64,000 bases of DNA from Actinomycetota bacterium (GTDB lineage Bacteria > Actinomycetota > Acidimicrobiia > Acidimicrobiales > Ilumatobacteraceae). Position numbers and translations under genes: made by a program. Positions 43,749-52,698 of this stretch are shown here, one piece after another. The notes beneath the pieces are model-generated. The model saw only the letters and a program-made list of their open reading frames with translations. It was not told the origin of the DNA and searched no databases. Location: assembly GCA_009702045.1 (NCBI GenBank), contig WLIV01000004.1, positions 1 through 64,000 on the forward strand, given 5' to 3'. How positions within the stretch are numbered: position 1 is the first letter of the stretch; each line of letters starts with the position of its first letter.

Positions 43749-44469
43749 TCATCAACCCGGTGTTCCCCACGACCACACGATCGACGGGCATACGCACGGC
43801 CACCACGACGGACTCCCCGACGACACGATGTGGGCGTTCGGTGTTCCCGGTACGCGGCCGCTGCGTATCGGGATCGGTGGTCCGGTCGGCAGCGGCAAGA
43901 CGGCGTTGGTCGCCGCCTTGTGTCGGCTGCTGGCCACTGAGTTCAGCACCGTGGTCGTCACCAACGACATCTTCACCACGGAGGACGCTGAGGCGCTGCG
44001 GCGGATGGCGGTGCTGGCAGACGATCGCATCGTCCCGGTGGAGACTGGGGCGTGCCCACACACTGCGATCCGCGACGACATCTCCGCGAATCTCGACGCT
44101 GTAGAACAGTTGGAGGCGCTTCACGCACCGGTCGACCTCACGATCATCGAGAGCGGCGGCGACAATCTCACGGCCATCTTCAGCCGCGCCCTGGTGGACA
44201 AGCAGATCTTCGTGATCGACGTCGCCGGCGGCGACAAGGTGCCGCGCAAGGGCGGCCCTGGTGTGACCACCGCCGACCTGTTGGTGATCAACAAGACCGA
44301 TCTCGCGTCATTGGTGCGAGCTGACCTCGGTGTGATGGACCGCGACGCGAAGGCCCGACGCGGTGAGTTGCCGATCTGTTTCACATCGCTGGTCGAGCCC
44401 GTCGGAGCGGTCGAGGTCGCTGCCTGGGTGCGGGCACAGATCGCGCGCTGGCGCGCTGACGGCCGCTGA
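43738..44469 (+). CDS. ureG: Urease accessory GTPase UreG
   Basis: SIMIBI-class GTPase of 243 aa that drives nickel insertion. It has P-loop [26 protein letters not shown], the GACPHT metal-binding CPH motif, [12 protein letters not shown] and NKTDLA. A His-rich N-terminal extension (about 5-24) may store nickel, which would fit the absence of UreE. The start is a TTG at 43738, supported by GGAGGTGAGG just upstream; otherwise ATG 43828 would give a protein without the His tail. Confidence 0.92.
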   Translation: MPPDHQPGVPHDHTIDGHTHGHHDGLPDDTMWAFGVPGTRPLRIGIGGPVGSGKTALVAALCRLLATEFSTVVVTNDIFTTEDAEALRRMAVLADDRIVPVETGACPHTAIRDDISANLDAVEQLEALHAPVDLTIIESGGDNLTAIFSRALVDKQIFVIDVAGGDKVPRKGGPGVTTADLLVINKTDLASLVRADLGVMDRDAKARRGELPICFTSLVEPVGAVEVAAWVRAQIARWRADGR

Positions 44470-44478
44470 ACTGCCGTC

Positions 44479-45180
44479 ATGTACGCCAGCACCACGGTGG
44501 AAGTGGAACTCGACGCGCGTGGACGGTCGGTCGTCACTGCGATGCATTGTGAGGTCCCGTTGCTGGTGCGGGTGGACGGTGCCAGCGAGGTGCTGACCCT
44601 GTTGCTGCTGGGTGGCGCCGCGGGTCCCCTCGGAGGCGACGACCTGGCGCTCACGCTGATCGTCGGACCTGGCACCGACGTCGTCGTGCGCTCGGTCGCA
44701 GCGATGCTTGCCCAGCCCGGGTCGTCCGGCGCCGCTTCATCGCTGCGTACTGTGGTGTGTGTTGGTGAAGGTGCACGGCTCGATTGGGAGACACAGCCAA
44801 TGATCAGTGTGGTCGGTAGCGATCATCGGTCGACGACGCTGCTCGAGGTCGCCGGCGGAGCGCGGGTGCGGTGGTCGGAGGCGGTGCTCCTCGGCCGTCA
44901 TGAGGAACGTTCCGGACTGCTGGCGCTGCACCAGCGGGTGGTGTTGGGCGGGGGAGTGATCCTCGATCATGAACTCGTGCTCGGCGAGGGCGCCCCTTCG
45001 GGCGCGGGGGCCAACGGTGACGTGCGCTGGATGAGGTCCGAAGTGGTGATCGGTCCGCAGGCGGCGACAATGCCGTCGGCCGAGGTCACCCGAACGCGGG
45101 TGGCGGGCGTATTCCCGTTGGGAGATGGCGCCGCGTTGGCAACTTCTGCCGGCTCTGTGGCGAAGGACCTCGCGGGCTGA
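44479..45180 (+). CDS. ureD: Urease accessory protein UreD
   Basis: Accessory protein of 233 aa (UreD/UreH family), the scaffold on which UreF and UreG assemble. The match is weaker than for the other urease genes, as is normal for this fast-evolving family. Supporting parts are LLLLGGAAGPLGGDDLAL, WETQPMISVVGSDHRS and RWSEAVLLGRHEERSG. Last gene of the operon. The 202 bases from its stop to the next promoter show no credible gene. Confidence 0.88.
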   Translation: MYASTTVEVELDARGRSVVTAMHCEVPLLVRVDGASEVLTLLLLGGAAGPLGGDDLALTLIVGPGTDVVVRSVAAMLAQPGSSGAASSLRTVVCVGEGARLDWETQPMISVVGSDHRSTTLLEVAGGARVRWSEAVLLGRHEERSGLLALHQRVVLGGGVILDHELVLGEGAPSGAGANGDVRWMRSEVVIGPQAATMPSAEVTRTRVAGVFPLGDGAALATSAGSVAKDLAG

Positions 45181-45382
45181 TGATCAGACCGACATGTTGC
45201 CTCGCGGCAATCTGGCCGAAACACCGCCGAAGCGGGTCACTCCTACCGTGCGGTGGTGATGAACCCCGACCTCGGTGCCTCCCGGCGCCTTCGGCGGCAA
45301 CTGGCGCGTAGGCCCTGGCGCGGTCATGTGTTCTCCGGTGAGCATCGTCTCGTGACCTCTCCACATCTCACCCCCAGACTGT

Positions 45383-45419
45383 TTGTGACGAACCGCGAAT
45401 CGCGCTATGGTCTGACCAT
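45383..45419 (+). promoter_or_regulatory. Promoter and GntR operator of the catabolic operon
   Basis: TTGTGA (45383-45388) and TATGGT (45406-45411) are separated by exactly 17 bp, a good sigma70-type promoter. The palindrome ATGGTCTGACCAT (45407-45419) overlaps the -10 box and extends to the expected start point. Its core TGGTCTGACCA fits the TGGTNNNACCA operator form known for FadR-family GntR regulators, and such a regulator is encoded in this operon. Binding there would block initiation. The same sequence recurs at 63384-63396. Confidence 0.75.
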
Positions 45420-45467
45420 CAGTCCAAGGCGGCCTTGTGTCGCCGAAGATACCGAGGGGGTATCCAC

Positions 45468-45953
45468 GTGCCGATCACACGTTTGAACCATGCGGTTCTT
45501 TACGTGCGCGACGCTCGCCGCTCGCAGAAGTTCTACTCCGATGTTCTCGGATTCTCGACAGTCATCGAGCATTCGGGTGGCGGCTACGTCTTCATGCGGG
45601 CACCAGCGTCCGATAACCATCACGACCTTGCACTCTTTGCCATTGGTGAAGGCGCTGCACCCAGCGAAGCGGGTCAGCGAACGGTGGGGATGTACCACTT
45701 GGCGTGGGAGGTGCCCACGCTCGCCGAACTGTTGGCGATGAGCGAACGTCTGCAGACCGCCGGTGCACTTGTCGGGATGAGTGACCACGGCTGCAACAAG
45801 AGCCTGTACGCACGCGACCCCGATGGCCTCGAGTTCGAAGTCATGTGGCTCGTGCCTGCTGCGTTCTGGGGTGCTGCCGAGCACCAAGCCATTATCGAAC
45901 CGTTGGACATCGAGGCCGAGATGCGTCGTTTCGCAGAAGTGGGCCTCGCATGA
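45468..45953 (+). CDS. VOC-family (glyoxalase/dioxygenase-like) protein
   Basis: Vicinal-oxygen-chelate protein of 161 aa. It shows the N-terminal ITRLNHAVLYVRDARRSQKFYSDVLGF (His metal ligand), HHDLALFAIGEG and a C-terminal YARDPDGLEFEVMW (Glu ligand). These sites support a metal-dependent dioxygenase, isomerase or glyoxalase-type reaction, substrate unknown. I use the GTG at 45468, behind a GAGGGGG site. It is the first gene of the operon and overlaps the regulator by four bases. Confidence 0.85.
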   Translation: MPITRLNHAVLYVRDARRSQKFYSDVLGFSTVIEHSGGGYVFMRAPASDNHHDLALFAIGEGAAPSEAGQRTVGMYHLAWEVPTLAELLAMSERLQTAGALVGMSDHGCNKSLYARDPDGLEFEVMWLVPAAFWGAAEHQAIIEPLDIEAEMRRFAEVGLA

Positions 45954-46654
45954 GCTCCGCCAGTTTCGACCCGGTGACTCGGCGCACCGTGTCGGCCGAA
46001 ATCCGCCAGCGTCTCGCCGACGCGATTCAGAACGGGCAGTTTGCTCCTGGAATGCCGCTTCCTGCAGAGCGCGTGTTGTGCGAGGAGTTCGGCGTTGCTC
46101 GTACCTCGGTGCGCGAAGCGATCCAAGGTTTGGTCATTGCCGGCTACATCGAGCGTCGTGGTAATCGCACCGTCGTGGCCGAGCAGCTGCCTGAGATCAA
46201 CTTCGCCGGTGACGACCGCAAGGCGTTGGTGTCGCAGTTGTTCGAAGTACGTCAGGTCATCGAGCCAGTAATCGCCGAGTTCTCGGCGAAGCGGGCGACG
46301 GCCGAGGAGCGGGCTCGTATCTCCGAGTTGGCTACCTTGCGGCCGACGACGCTCGACGAGTTCCGCGACATTGATCGCCAGTTCCATTCGCTCCTTGCTC
46401 GCTCGTGCGGAAACCCCCTGCTGCACGAAGTTCATGCGAAGGCACTCGCGTCGTTGTTCGGCTCGGGTGAGTTCGAATCTCTGCTCTATGCCGAGGCCAA
46501 CCGTGCGGAGGTCGTCGCGATCATCAGTTCCTCTTGTGAAGCCCACCGGGCAATCGCCGATGCGGTCGCTCATGGCCACACGCGCAAGGCGCATGCAGCT
46601 GTCGTCGCCCACTTGGACGATGTCGAGCGACGCATGGTGGAGCGTCTGCTGTGA
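45950..46654 (+). CDS. GntR-family regulator (FCD domain)
   Basis: Transcription factor of 234 aa. The N-terminal winged helix has LADAIQNGQFAPGMPLPAER and EFGVARTSVREAIQGLVIAGY. The C-terminal FCD effector domain (about 85-225) includes LFEVRQVIEP, DRQFHSLLARSCGNPLL and SCEAHRAIADAV, with His residues placed as in metal/effector-binding FCD proteins. It probably represses its own operon and the leftward operon at 63 kb through the matching operators, being released by a pathway intermediate. It overlaps both neighbours by four bases. Confidence 0.9.
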   Translation: MSSASFDPVTRRTVSAEIRQRLADAIQNGQFAPGMPLPAERVLCEEFGVARTSVREAIQGLVIAGYIERRGNRTVVAEQLPEINFAGDDRKALVSQLFEVRQVIEPVIAEFSAKRATAEERARISELATLRPTTLDEFRDIDRQFHSLLARSCGNPLLHEVHAKALASLFGSGEFESLLYAEANRAEVVAIISSSCEAHRAIADAVAHGHTRKAHAAVVAHLDDVERRMVERLL

Positions 46655-47079
46655 GCGCGCCCACGCACGACGCTCGTTACGTCTACTTCCTCGATGAGTC
46701 GGAGTTCATCGAGACCGACCGGCCCGGCTTTCGTCGTCGAGTCGTCACCGGCGAGAACCTCGAACTGTGGTTCTGGCGCATCTCCGGAGGAGTGGAAGGT
46801 TCCTTCCTCCACAAGCACGACGACACCGAGCAGCTGGGCATCATCATGCGCGGCACACTCGACTTCCGTATCGGCGACGTGGCCGACGCCACCCGTCACC
46901 AGCTCGGAGCGGGCGACTTCTACCTCGCTCCGCAGACGGTGTGGCACGGCGACAGCATTTTCATCGGCGACGACGAACTGAACGAGGTCTGGATCCTCGA
47001 TGTGTTCTCGCCGCCCCGCGAAGACAAGATCACCCGGCGCCCAGAAGATGCGTCTCAAAACGAAGAGGTGCAGTTGTGA
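46651..47079 (+). CDS. Cupin-domain protein
   Basis: Small cupin of 142 aa. Motif 1 reads SFLHKHDDTEQLGIIMRGTLDF (two His and Glu metal ligands), and motif 2 GDFYLAPQTVWHGDS (His). Could be a metal-dependent oxygenase/isomerase or a ligand-binding protein. GTG start overlapping the regulator stop, and a stop overlapping hyuA, place it in the same operon. Confidence 0.82.
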   Translation: MSAPTHDARYVYFLDESEFIETDRPGFRRRVVTGENLELWFWRISGGVEGSFLHKHDDTEQLGIIMRGTLDFRIGDVADATRHQLGAGDFYLAPQTVWHGDSIFIGDDELNEVWILDVFSPPREDKITRRPEDASQNEEVQL

Positions 47080-49187
47080 GTTCCGACTGGCGTATGGCCG
47101 TCGACATCGGAGGTACGTTCACCGATGTGGTCCTGTTCGACGGTGTGTCGGGGACGGTTGTGGTCGACAAGACGCTCACGACGCCGTCGGCCCCGCTCGA
47201 CGGTGTGCGTACCGGAGTGCGGCAGTTGCTGGCGAAGGCAGGTGTGAAGCCGTCGGACATCACCGCCCCGATCGTTCACGCCACGACCCTGATCACGAAC
47301 GCATTGATCGAAGGCAAGATCGGTCGTGCCGGCGTCGTTACCACCACTGGTTTCGGCGACACGTTGCTGATCCGCAACGAGCACCGATACGACATGTACG
47401 ACCTGCAGATCGAGTTCCCGGCCCCGCCGGTGCCGCGCGATCGCATTGTCGAGATCAGCGAACGCACCTCTCCGCACGGCGTAGTGGCTGAGGTGCCGAG
47501 CGAAGCCGAACTGGTGATGATCACCGAGCAGTTGCGCGCGGCCGGCGTCGAAGCCGTCGGCGTGTGCCTGATCAACTCGTACGCGAACCCGGCCAACGAG
47601 CGTGTGATCGCCGAACACCTGCGTCGCGAACTCGGTGTGCCGGTCTGTATCTCGGCCGATATCTCGCCACAGATCCGCGAATACCCACGCATGATCACCA
47701 CGGCGTGCAACGCCGCCACGATGCCGATCATCGGGCCATACCTCGACGAGCTGCAGAAGTGGCTGGTCGCCGAAGGTTTCGGTGGATCGGTGCTGATGAT
47801 GCTCTCGAACGGCGGAGTTGTCTCTGCTGACGATGCCGCTCGGGCGCCGATTCGCTTGGTGGAATCCGGCCCGGCCGCTGGTGCGCTGGCAGGAAGTTGG
47901 TTCGCTCGGCGCATGGGCGAGGAACGGCTGCTCTGCTTCGACATGGGCGGCACGACCGCCAAGTCGTGTCTCATCGAACATGGTGAGCCAGAACTCACCA
48001 ACACCTTCGAAGTCGCGCGCATCTATCGATTCAAGAAGGGCTCGGGTTTCCCCGTGTCTGTTCCGTCGGTCGACCTCGTCGAGATCGGCGCGGGTGGCGG
48101 CAGCCAGGCCCGTGTCGACGACCTTGGTCTGCTGAAGGTAGGTCCGGAGTCGGCCGGTGCGGATCCAGGACCGGCGTGTTACGGCCGCGGGGGTACGAAG
48201 CCCGCAGTCACGGACGCCGATCTGTTCCTCGGTGTGCTCGACGCCTCGTTCTTCCTTGGTGGCGACATGCCGCTCGATCTGGTGGCCTGTGAGTCGGCGT
48301 TGCAGTCTGTCGCTGCGCAGCTTGGCCTGTCGGCCGCCGACACCGCTGCAGGTGTGCAGGAACTGGTTGATCAGAACATGGCGGCGTCGTCTCGGATGCA
48401 CGCTGTGGAGATGGGTGCCGATCTTCGCGGCATCACGGTTCTCGCCTTCGGTGGCGCCGGACCGTTGCACGCCTGCGGTGTCGCCGATCTGCTCGAGTCG
48501 CCTCGCGTCGTGTTCCCGGTGAATGCCAGCGTGCTGTCGGCGTTCGGCACGCTCGTGACGCCGGTGCGCATTGATCTCGCGCGCAGCATGGTGCGTCCCA
48601 TGGCCGACTTCGATCACCCGGGGGCGTTGCTCGAGCAGCGCGATGCGATGCTCACCGAACTGCGCGACGAGGGCCGGCGCGTGCTCTCTGCGGCCGGTGT
48701 GGCTGCGGACGACATTCGCTTCCGCTACGGCGTCGATGCCCGCTACATCGGCCAGGGCAACGAGATCACCATCTGGGTGGGCGAGGGCGACCAGTGGCCG
48801 TCCACCTACGCCGAGGTTGTGGCCCGGTTCGAGGACGACTATCGGCGGATCTACGGTCTCACGATTCCGGACGTAGGCGTGGAAGCGGTCACGTGGCGTT
48901 TGTCGGCGTTCGCTCCGGCCTCGCCGGTCGAGCCGCGCTACACCGTCGGGTCGACGATGGCCACGCCACATCGTTTCCGTCCGGTGCGCTTCTCCCGTGG
49001 CACCGACCCGGTGGACACTCCGGTGTACCGCCGTACCGAACTCGGTCTGCACCAGGTCATCGACGGCCCGGCGATCGTCGAAGAGCGAGAGACCACTGCA
49101 GTGATCCGACCGGGCTGGACGGCCCGAGTCGTCGAGGACGGGTCGCTGATCGCTGACCGCGTGACAAGTCGTGGAGGTGCCAAGTGA
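47076..49187 (+). CDS. hyuA: Hydantoinase/oxoprolinase subunit A
   Basis: ATP-dependent amidohydrolase subunit of 703 aa, related to N-methylhydantoinase HyuA, 5-oxoprolinase and acetophenone carboxylase. It shows the ASKHA-type N-terminal AVDIGGTFTDVVLFDG, HATTLITNALIEGKIGRAG, the second phosphate loop CFDMGGTTAKSCLI and EIGAGGGSQARVD. It works as a heteromer with the adjacent HyuB to open a cyclic imide or amide, or to carboxylate a ketone. The substrate is not readable. GTG start overlapping the cupin stop. Confidence 0.9.
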   Translation: MSSDWRMAVDIGGTFTDVVLFDGVSGTVVVDKTLTTPSAPLDGVRTGVRQLLAKAGVKPSDITAPIVHATTLITNALIEGKIGRAGVVTTTGFGDTLLIRNEHRYDMYDLQIEFPAPPVPRDRIVEISERTSPHGVVAEVPSEAELVMITEQLRAAGVEAVGVCLINSYANPANERVIAEHLRRELGVPVCISADISPQIREYPRMITTACNAATMPIIGPYLDELQKWLVAEGFGGSVLMMLSNGGVVSADDAARAPIRLVESGPAAGALAGSWFARRMGEERLLCFDMGGTTAKSCLIEHGEPELTNTFEVARIYRFKKGSGFPVSVPSVDLVEIGAGGGSQARVDDLGLLKVGPESAGADPGPACYGRGGTKPAVTDADLFLGVLDASFFLGGDMPLDLVACESALQSVAAQLGLSAADTAAGVQELVDQNMAASSRMHAVEMGADLRGITVLAFGGAGPLHACGVADLLESPRVVFPVNASVLSAFGTLVTPVRIDLARSMVRPMADFDHPGALLEQRDAMLTELRDEGRRVLSAAGVAADDIRFRYGVDARYIGQGNEITIWVGEGDQWPSTYAEVVARFEDDYRRIYGLTIPDVGVEAVTWRLSAFAPASPVEPRYTVGSTMATPHRFRPVRFSRGTDPVDTPVYRRTELGLHQVIDGPAIVEERETTAVIRPGWTARVVEDGSLIADRVTSRGGAK

Positions 49188-50782
49188 GGACGTTCGATCC
49201 CATCGAGCTCGAGGTGTTGTGGCAGAGCCTCATCGCCACTGTCAACGAGCAAGCACGTGCGTTACAGCGGGCCGCCTTCTCGCCCATTGTGCGTGAGGCC
49301 GGCGACCTCGCCAACGCCGTGTTCGACCGTCGTGGTCGGATGGTGGCACAAGCGGTCACCGGTACGCCCGGACACATCAACTCGCTCGCACGTGCGGCTT
49401 CGGCGATGTTGGACGAGTACCCGATCGACACGCTGATCGAAGGTGATGTGCTCATCACCAACGATCCGTACAAGACGGCCGGCCAGTTGCTCGACGTCAC
49501 GGTGCTCTGTCCGGTGTTCGTCGATGGCCGCATCATCGCATTCTTCGGATCGACCATCCATCACACCGACGTGGGCGGCTACGGCATCGGCGCCGGTGGG
49601 CGCGATGTGTTCGAGGAAGGGCTCTGGATCCCTATCTGCCGACTGATGATCGCCGGCGAGCGGAACCATGATGTGTGGAAGTTCATCCTCAGCAATGTGC
49701 GTCAGCCCGACCACATGGCTGGCGATCTCCACGCGCAGATGGCCAGCGGTGAGGTCGGTGCTCAACGACTCCGTGCACTGTGCGACCGTCACGGCTTGGA
49801 CGGTATCGAGGACCTCTCCGACGAGATCATCACCCGGTCCGAGGCGGCCACGAGGGCCAGCATCCGCGAACTCCCGGCCGGTCGGTACGAAGCGAGTGCG
49901 GTGCTCGACCTCGCTGACGGCAGCCTCATCGACATCGTCTGCGCCATCACCGTCGACTCGGTGAAGGGCGAGATTCTCGTCGACTACGCCGGCACCTCGC
50001 CTGCCAGTGCTTCCGGGATCAACGTCGTCAAGAACTACACGCATGCGTACACCACCTTCACGGTGCGGTCGGTGCTGAACCCGGAACTACCGAACAACTA
50101 CGGCAGCCTGGCCCCGATCCTGGTGGAAGCACCGGAGGGATCCATCGTCAACGCCAAGTCGCCGCAGCCGTGTACAGCGCGGCACGTCGTGGGTATGTTC
50201 CTCCCCAACGCGCTGCTGAAGGCGTTGGCGCAGATTCGTCCCGCCAACGCGATGGCCGAGGGTTCTGGTGCCGTCTGGACAATGCAGGTCAGCGGTAATC
50301 ACGATGACGGTCGGCCGTTCATCACCGCCATGTTCACCTATGCCGGTGGCGTGGGTGCACGGGCGACGAAGTCTGGGCTGTCGGCATGTTCGTACCCGAC
50401 TGGCATCGCCGCCGTGCCGGTGGAGGTCGTTGAGGCATCAGCTCCGATCCGCTTCCTGCGCAAGGAACTCCGCCGCGACAGCGGTGGCCTCGGAGCGCAG
50501 ATCGGCGGCCTTGGCCAGACGATCGAGTTCACGGTCGACACGACTCGGCCGTGGCAACTGAATGCGGTGACGTCCCGGCTGGAGATGCCCCCCGAGGGGA
50601 TCTTCGGCGGAGAGCCCGGTGCAGCCGGGTCGTTCACCGTGAACGGCGAGGCCGTGCGCACCCAGGCGCGTGTGACGCTCAAACCAGGCGATCATGTACG
50701 GCTGGAACTCCCCGGCGGCGGCGGCTACGGCGCGCTCGACCCGTCGACGACAGCACCTCAGCACAGTGAGGTACCGCGATGA
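49184..50782 (+). CDS. hyuB: Hydantoinase/oxoprolinase subunit B
   Basis: Second subunit of 532 aa (HyuB family). Features are SLIATVNEQARALQRAAFSP, RGRMVAQAVTGTPGHI, DVLITNDPYKTAGQLLDVTV, FGSTIHHTDVGGYGIGAGG, DYAGTSPASASGINVVKNYT and the C-terminal LPGGGGYGALDPS. Four-base overlaps with hyuA and with the Rieske gene place it in one operon. Confidence 0.92.
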   Translation: MRTFDPIELEVLWQSLIATVNEQARALQRAAFSPIVREAGDLANAVFDRRGRMVAQAVTGTPGHINSLARAASAMLDEYPIDTLIEGDVLITNDPYKTAGQLLDVTVLCPVFVDGRIIAFFGSTIHHTDVGGYGIGAGGRDVFEEGLWIPICRLMIAGERNHDVWKFILSNVRQPDHMAGDLHAQMASGEVGAQRLRALCDRHGLDGIEDLSDEIITRSEAATRASIRELPAGRYEASAVLDLADGSLIDIVCAITVDSVKGEILVDYAGTSPASASGINVVKNYTHAYTTFTVRSVLNPELPNNYGSLAPILVEAPEGSIVNAKSPQPCTARHVVGMFLPNALLKALAQIRPANAMAEGSGAVWTMQVSGNHDDGRPFITAMFTYAGGVGARATKSGLSACSYPTGIAAVPVEVVEASAPIRFLRKELRRDSGGLGAQIGGLGQTIEFTVDTTRPWQLNAVTSRLEMPPEGIFGGEPGAAGSFTVNGEAVRTQARVTLKPGDHVRLELPGGGGYGALDPSTTAPQHSEVPR

Positions 50783-51966
50783 CCACTACTCCATCCACCG
50801 TGCTCACGAGTGAGTTGCTCACATCGTTCGACGCATCGATCACCGACGTTGCCAACGCGCTGACGATGCCGCCAGTGATCTATACGTCGGAGGAGTTCCT
50901 CCAGTTCGAGCGGGAAGCGGTCTTCGCCAAGGAATGGCAGTGCGTCGGCCGAGCCGATCGCGTTCCGGAGGTGGGCAACTACTTCGCGGCGACAACGGCC
51001 AGCGGCGAGCAGGTCATCATCGCCCGCGCCAAGGACGGTGAGGTGCATGCGTTTTCGTCCGTCTGCCAACACCGTGGGATGCAGGTCGTCGACGATGGCG
51101 AGACCGGTACGTGCACGAAGTTCACCTGCAAGTACCACCTGTGGAGCTACGACCTCACGGGACGGCTACTCGGTGCGCCGGCAATGGAACGGACGGTCGA
51201 TTTCGACAAGAAGGACTTTCCGCTGCCCGCCCTGAAGGTAGAGGTCTGGAAGGGGTTCGTGTTCGTGAACCTGGATCCGGACGCAGCGCCGTTGGCCCCG
51301 ACGCTCGCCACCTACGCGCCGTACCTCGACAACTACGATCTCGAGAACACCGTCTGTCCGGGTACCTTCACGCTGACAGACCTTCCGTGGAACTGGAAGG
51401 TGATGTTCGAGAACTTCAACGACGGCTACCACGCCAACAAGTTGCACCACACCATCCAGGACTTCTGCCCGAGTGAGCTCGCAGCGTTCCCGGTCGACTG
51501 GACGTCCGATTCGAACGTGATTTTTCGCACCAACGGGTACATCCACATCGATGGTGGGTTCAACGCCACCACCAAGGCGCTGATGCCCGTCTTCCCGGCA
51601 CTCACCGATGAAGAGCGCCAGCGCTCCACGTTCGCACTCATGCCGCCGACGCTCTGCTTCGGCACTGCACCGGATCAGGCGTTCTTCTTCATCATCCGGC
51701 CGAAGACGGCCGACACCATCGATGTCGAGATCGGCTATCTGTTCCACCCGACGGCCTTGGACAACCCGATGTTCAGCTACCTGCTGGAGATGAGCGACGC
51801 CGGCGTGCAGGTCTTCGTGAAGCAGGATCAGGACGCGACAATGAAGTCGCAGCGGGGTATGCACAGCCGCTTCGCCGCTCGTGGTCGTTACTCATGGCAG
51901 GAAGCGAGCCACGTCCAGTTCAACAAGTGGCTCGTGCAGCGTTACCGCGGAGGCTGGCCAGTCTGA
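50779..51966 (+). CDS. Rieske non-heme iron oxygenase, alpha subunit
   Basis: Oxygenase of 395 aa. The Rieske 2Fe-2S site is CQHRGMQVV and CKYHLWSYDLTG (Cys-x-His and Cys-x2-His, about residues 94-117). The catalytic domain has the iron-binding FNDGYHANKLHH (about 215-226) plus a bridging Asp-type region. Such enzymes hydroxylate rings or demethylate N-methyl groups. Reductase and ferredoxin partners are not encoded in the window. It lies between hyuB and the RraA-like gene with coupled starts. Confidence 0.88.
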   Translation: MTTTPSTVLTSELLTSFDASITDVANALTMPPVIYTSEEFLQFEREAVFAKEWQCVGRADRVPEVGNYFAATTASGEQVIIARAKDGEVHAFSSVCQHRGMQVVDDGETGTCTKFTCKYHLWSYDLTGRLLGAPAMERTVDFDKKDFPLPALKVEVWKGFVFVNLDPDAAPLAPTLATYAPYLDNYDLENTVCPGTFTLTDLPWNWKVMFENFNDGYHANKLHHTIQDFCPSELAAFPVDWTSDSNVIFRTNGYIHIDGGFNATTKALMPVFPALTDEERQRSTFALMPPTLCFGTAPDQAFFFIIRPKTADTIDVEIGYLFHPTALDNPMFSYLLEMSDAGVQVFVKQDQDATMKSQRGMHSRFAARGRYSWQEASHVQFNKWLVQRYRGGWPV

Positions 51967-52607
51967 TGTCGATTCCTTCCGTGTCCGCGATTGCCGATGT
52001 GCTCGGCCTCTGGGGTGAGGACGGTTGGCTGACGCCTCCGTTGCACCCTGTGGTCGGCGCGTCGCAACCGGTCATCGGGCGCGCGCTCACGGTCGAGTTG
52101 TATGCGGCCGCGACGGGTGAGGGATTTGGCGCGATGTACGACCTGCTCTCCAGCGACCTCTCCGAGCGGGTGTTGGTGTTTGCCGGCGCAGAATCGATTC
52201 CCGGAGCTATCTGGGGCGAGATCTTGGCGACCGCCGCTGCTGGGCAGGATGCCGTGGCGACGCTCGTGGAGGGTTGGGTCCGCGATGTCAGCGACCTGAC
52301 CGACATCGGACGGCCTGTGTATGCGAGCGGTGTCCGCCCCAACGGGCCGGGTGGCATGGCGCAGATTCGCGCGATCGATTGCCCGGTGGAGATCTCTGGC
52401 ATCACCGTCAACCCCGACGACCATGTCGTCGCTGATCTGTCCGGCTGTGTGCGCATACGCGCCGAGCACCTCGATGAGGTGCTGGGTGCTGCGCGCCGCT
52501 ACGTGGCCGGAGAAACTGCTGTTCTCGCTGCGCTCGCCGAGGGTGAACCCCTCAGTGCTGCGTATCGGCACAAGAAGTCTGTCGTGGATGAGTTGAGGAA
52601 GAAGTGA
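51966..52607 (+). CDS. RraA-like aldolase/decarboxylase family protein
   Basis: Protein of 213 aa of the RraA / HMG-CHA aldolase fold. Family motifs are IWGEILATAAAGQDAVATLV, GWVRDVSDLTDIGRPVYA (the conserved R-D), NPDDHVVADLSGCVRI. Family members cleave or decarboxylate oxo-acids, or inhibit RNase E without catalysis. In this setting a C-C bond-cleaving step late in a degradation pathway is plausible. Its ATG shares one base with the Rieske stop. Confidence 0.82.
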   Translation: MSIPSVSAIADVLGLWGEDGWLTPPLHPVVGASQPVIGRALTVELYAAATGEGFGAMYDLLSSDLSERVLVFAGAESIPGAIWGEILATAAAGQDAVATLVEGWVRDVSDLTDIGRPVYASGVRPNGPGGMAQIRAIDCPVEISGITVNPDDHVVADLSGCVRIRAEHLDEVLGAARRYVAGETAVLAALAEGEPLSAAYRHKKSVVDELRKK

Positions 52608-52698
52608 GCCTCGACTCGGCGAATTCTCGCAACTGCCACGACAGCGTGCAATACCACAAGAAGAATCACCACTACATACTCCTGGGGGAGACCACCAT

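Noticed and set aside
45184-45366. 60-codon minus-strand frame between ureD and the catabolic promoter
   Set aside because: No ribosome-binding site, no recognisable family and no conserved-looking pattern; treated as non-coding.
47055-49052. 665-codon minus-strand open frame opposite hyuA
   Set aside because: Antisense to a well-supported gene. The composition is low-complexity Arg/His/Val and there is no plausible start signal.
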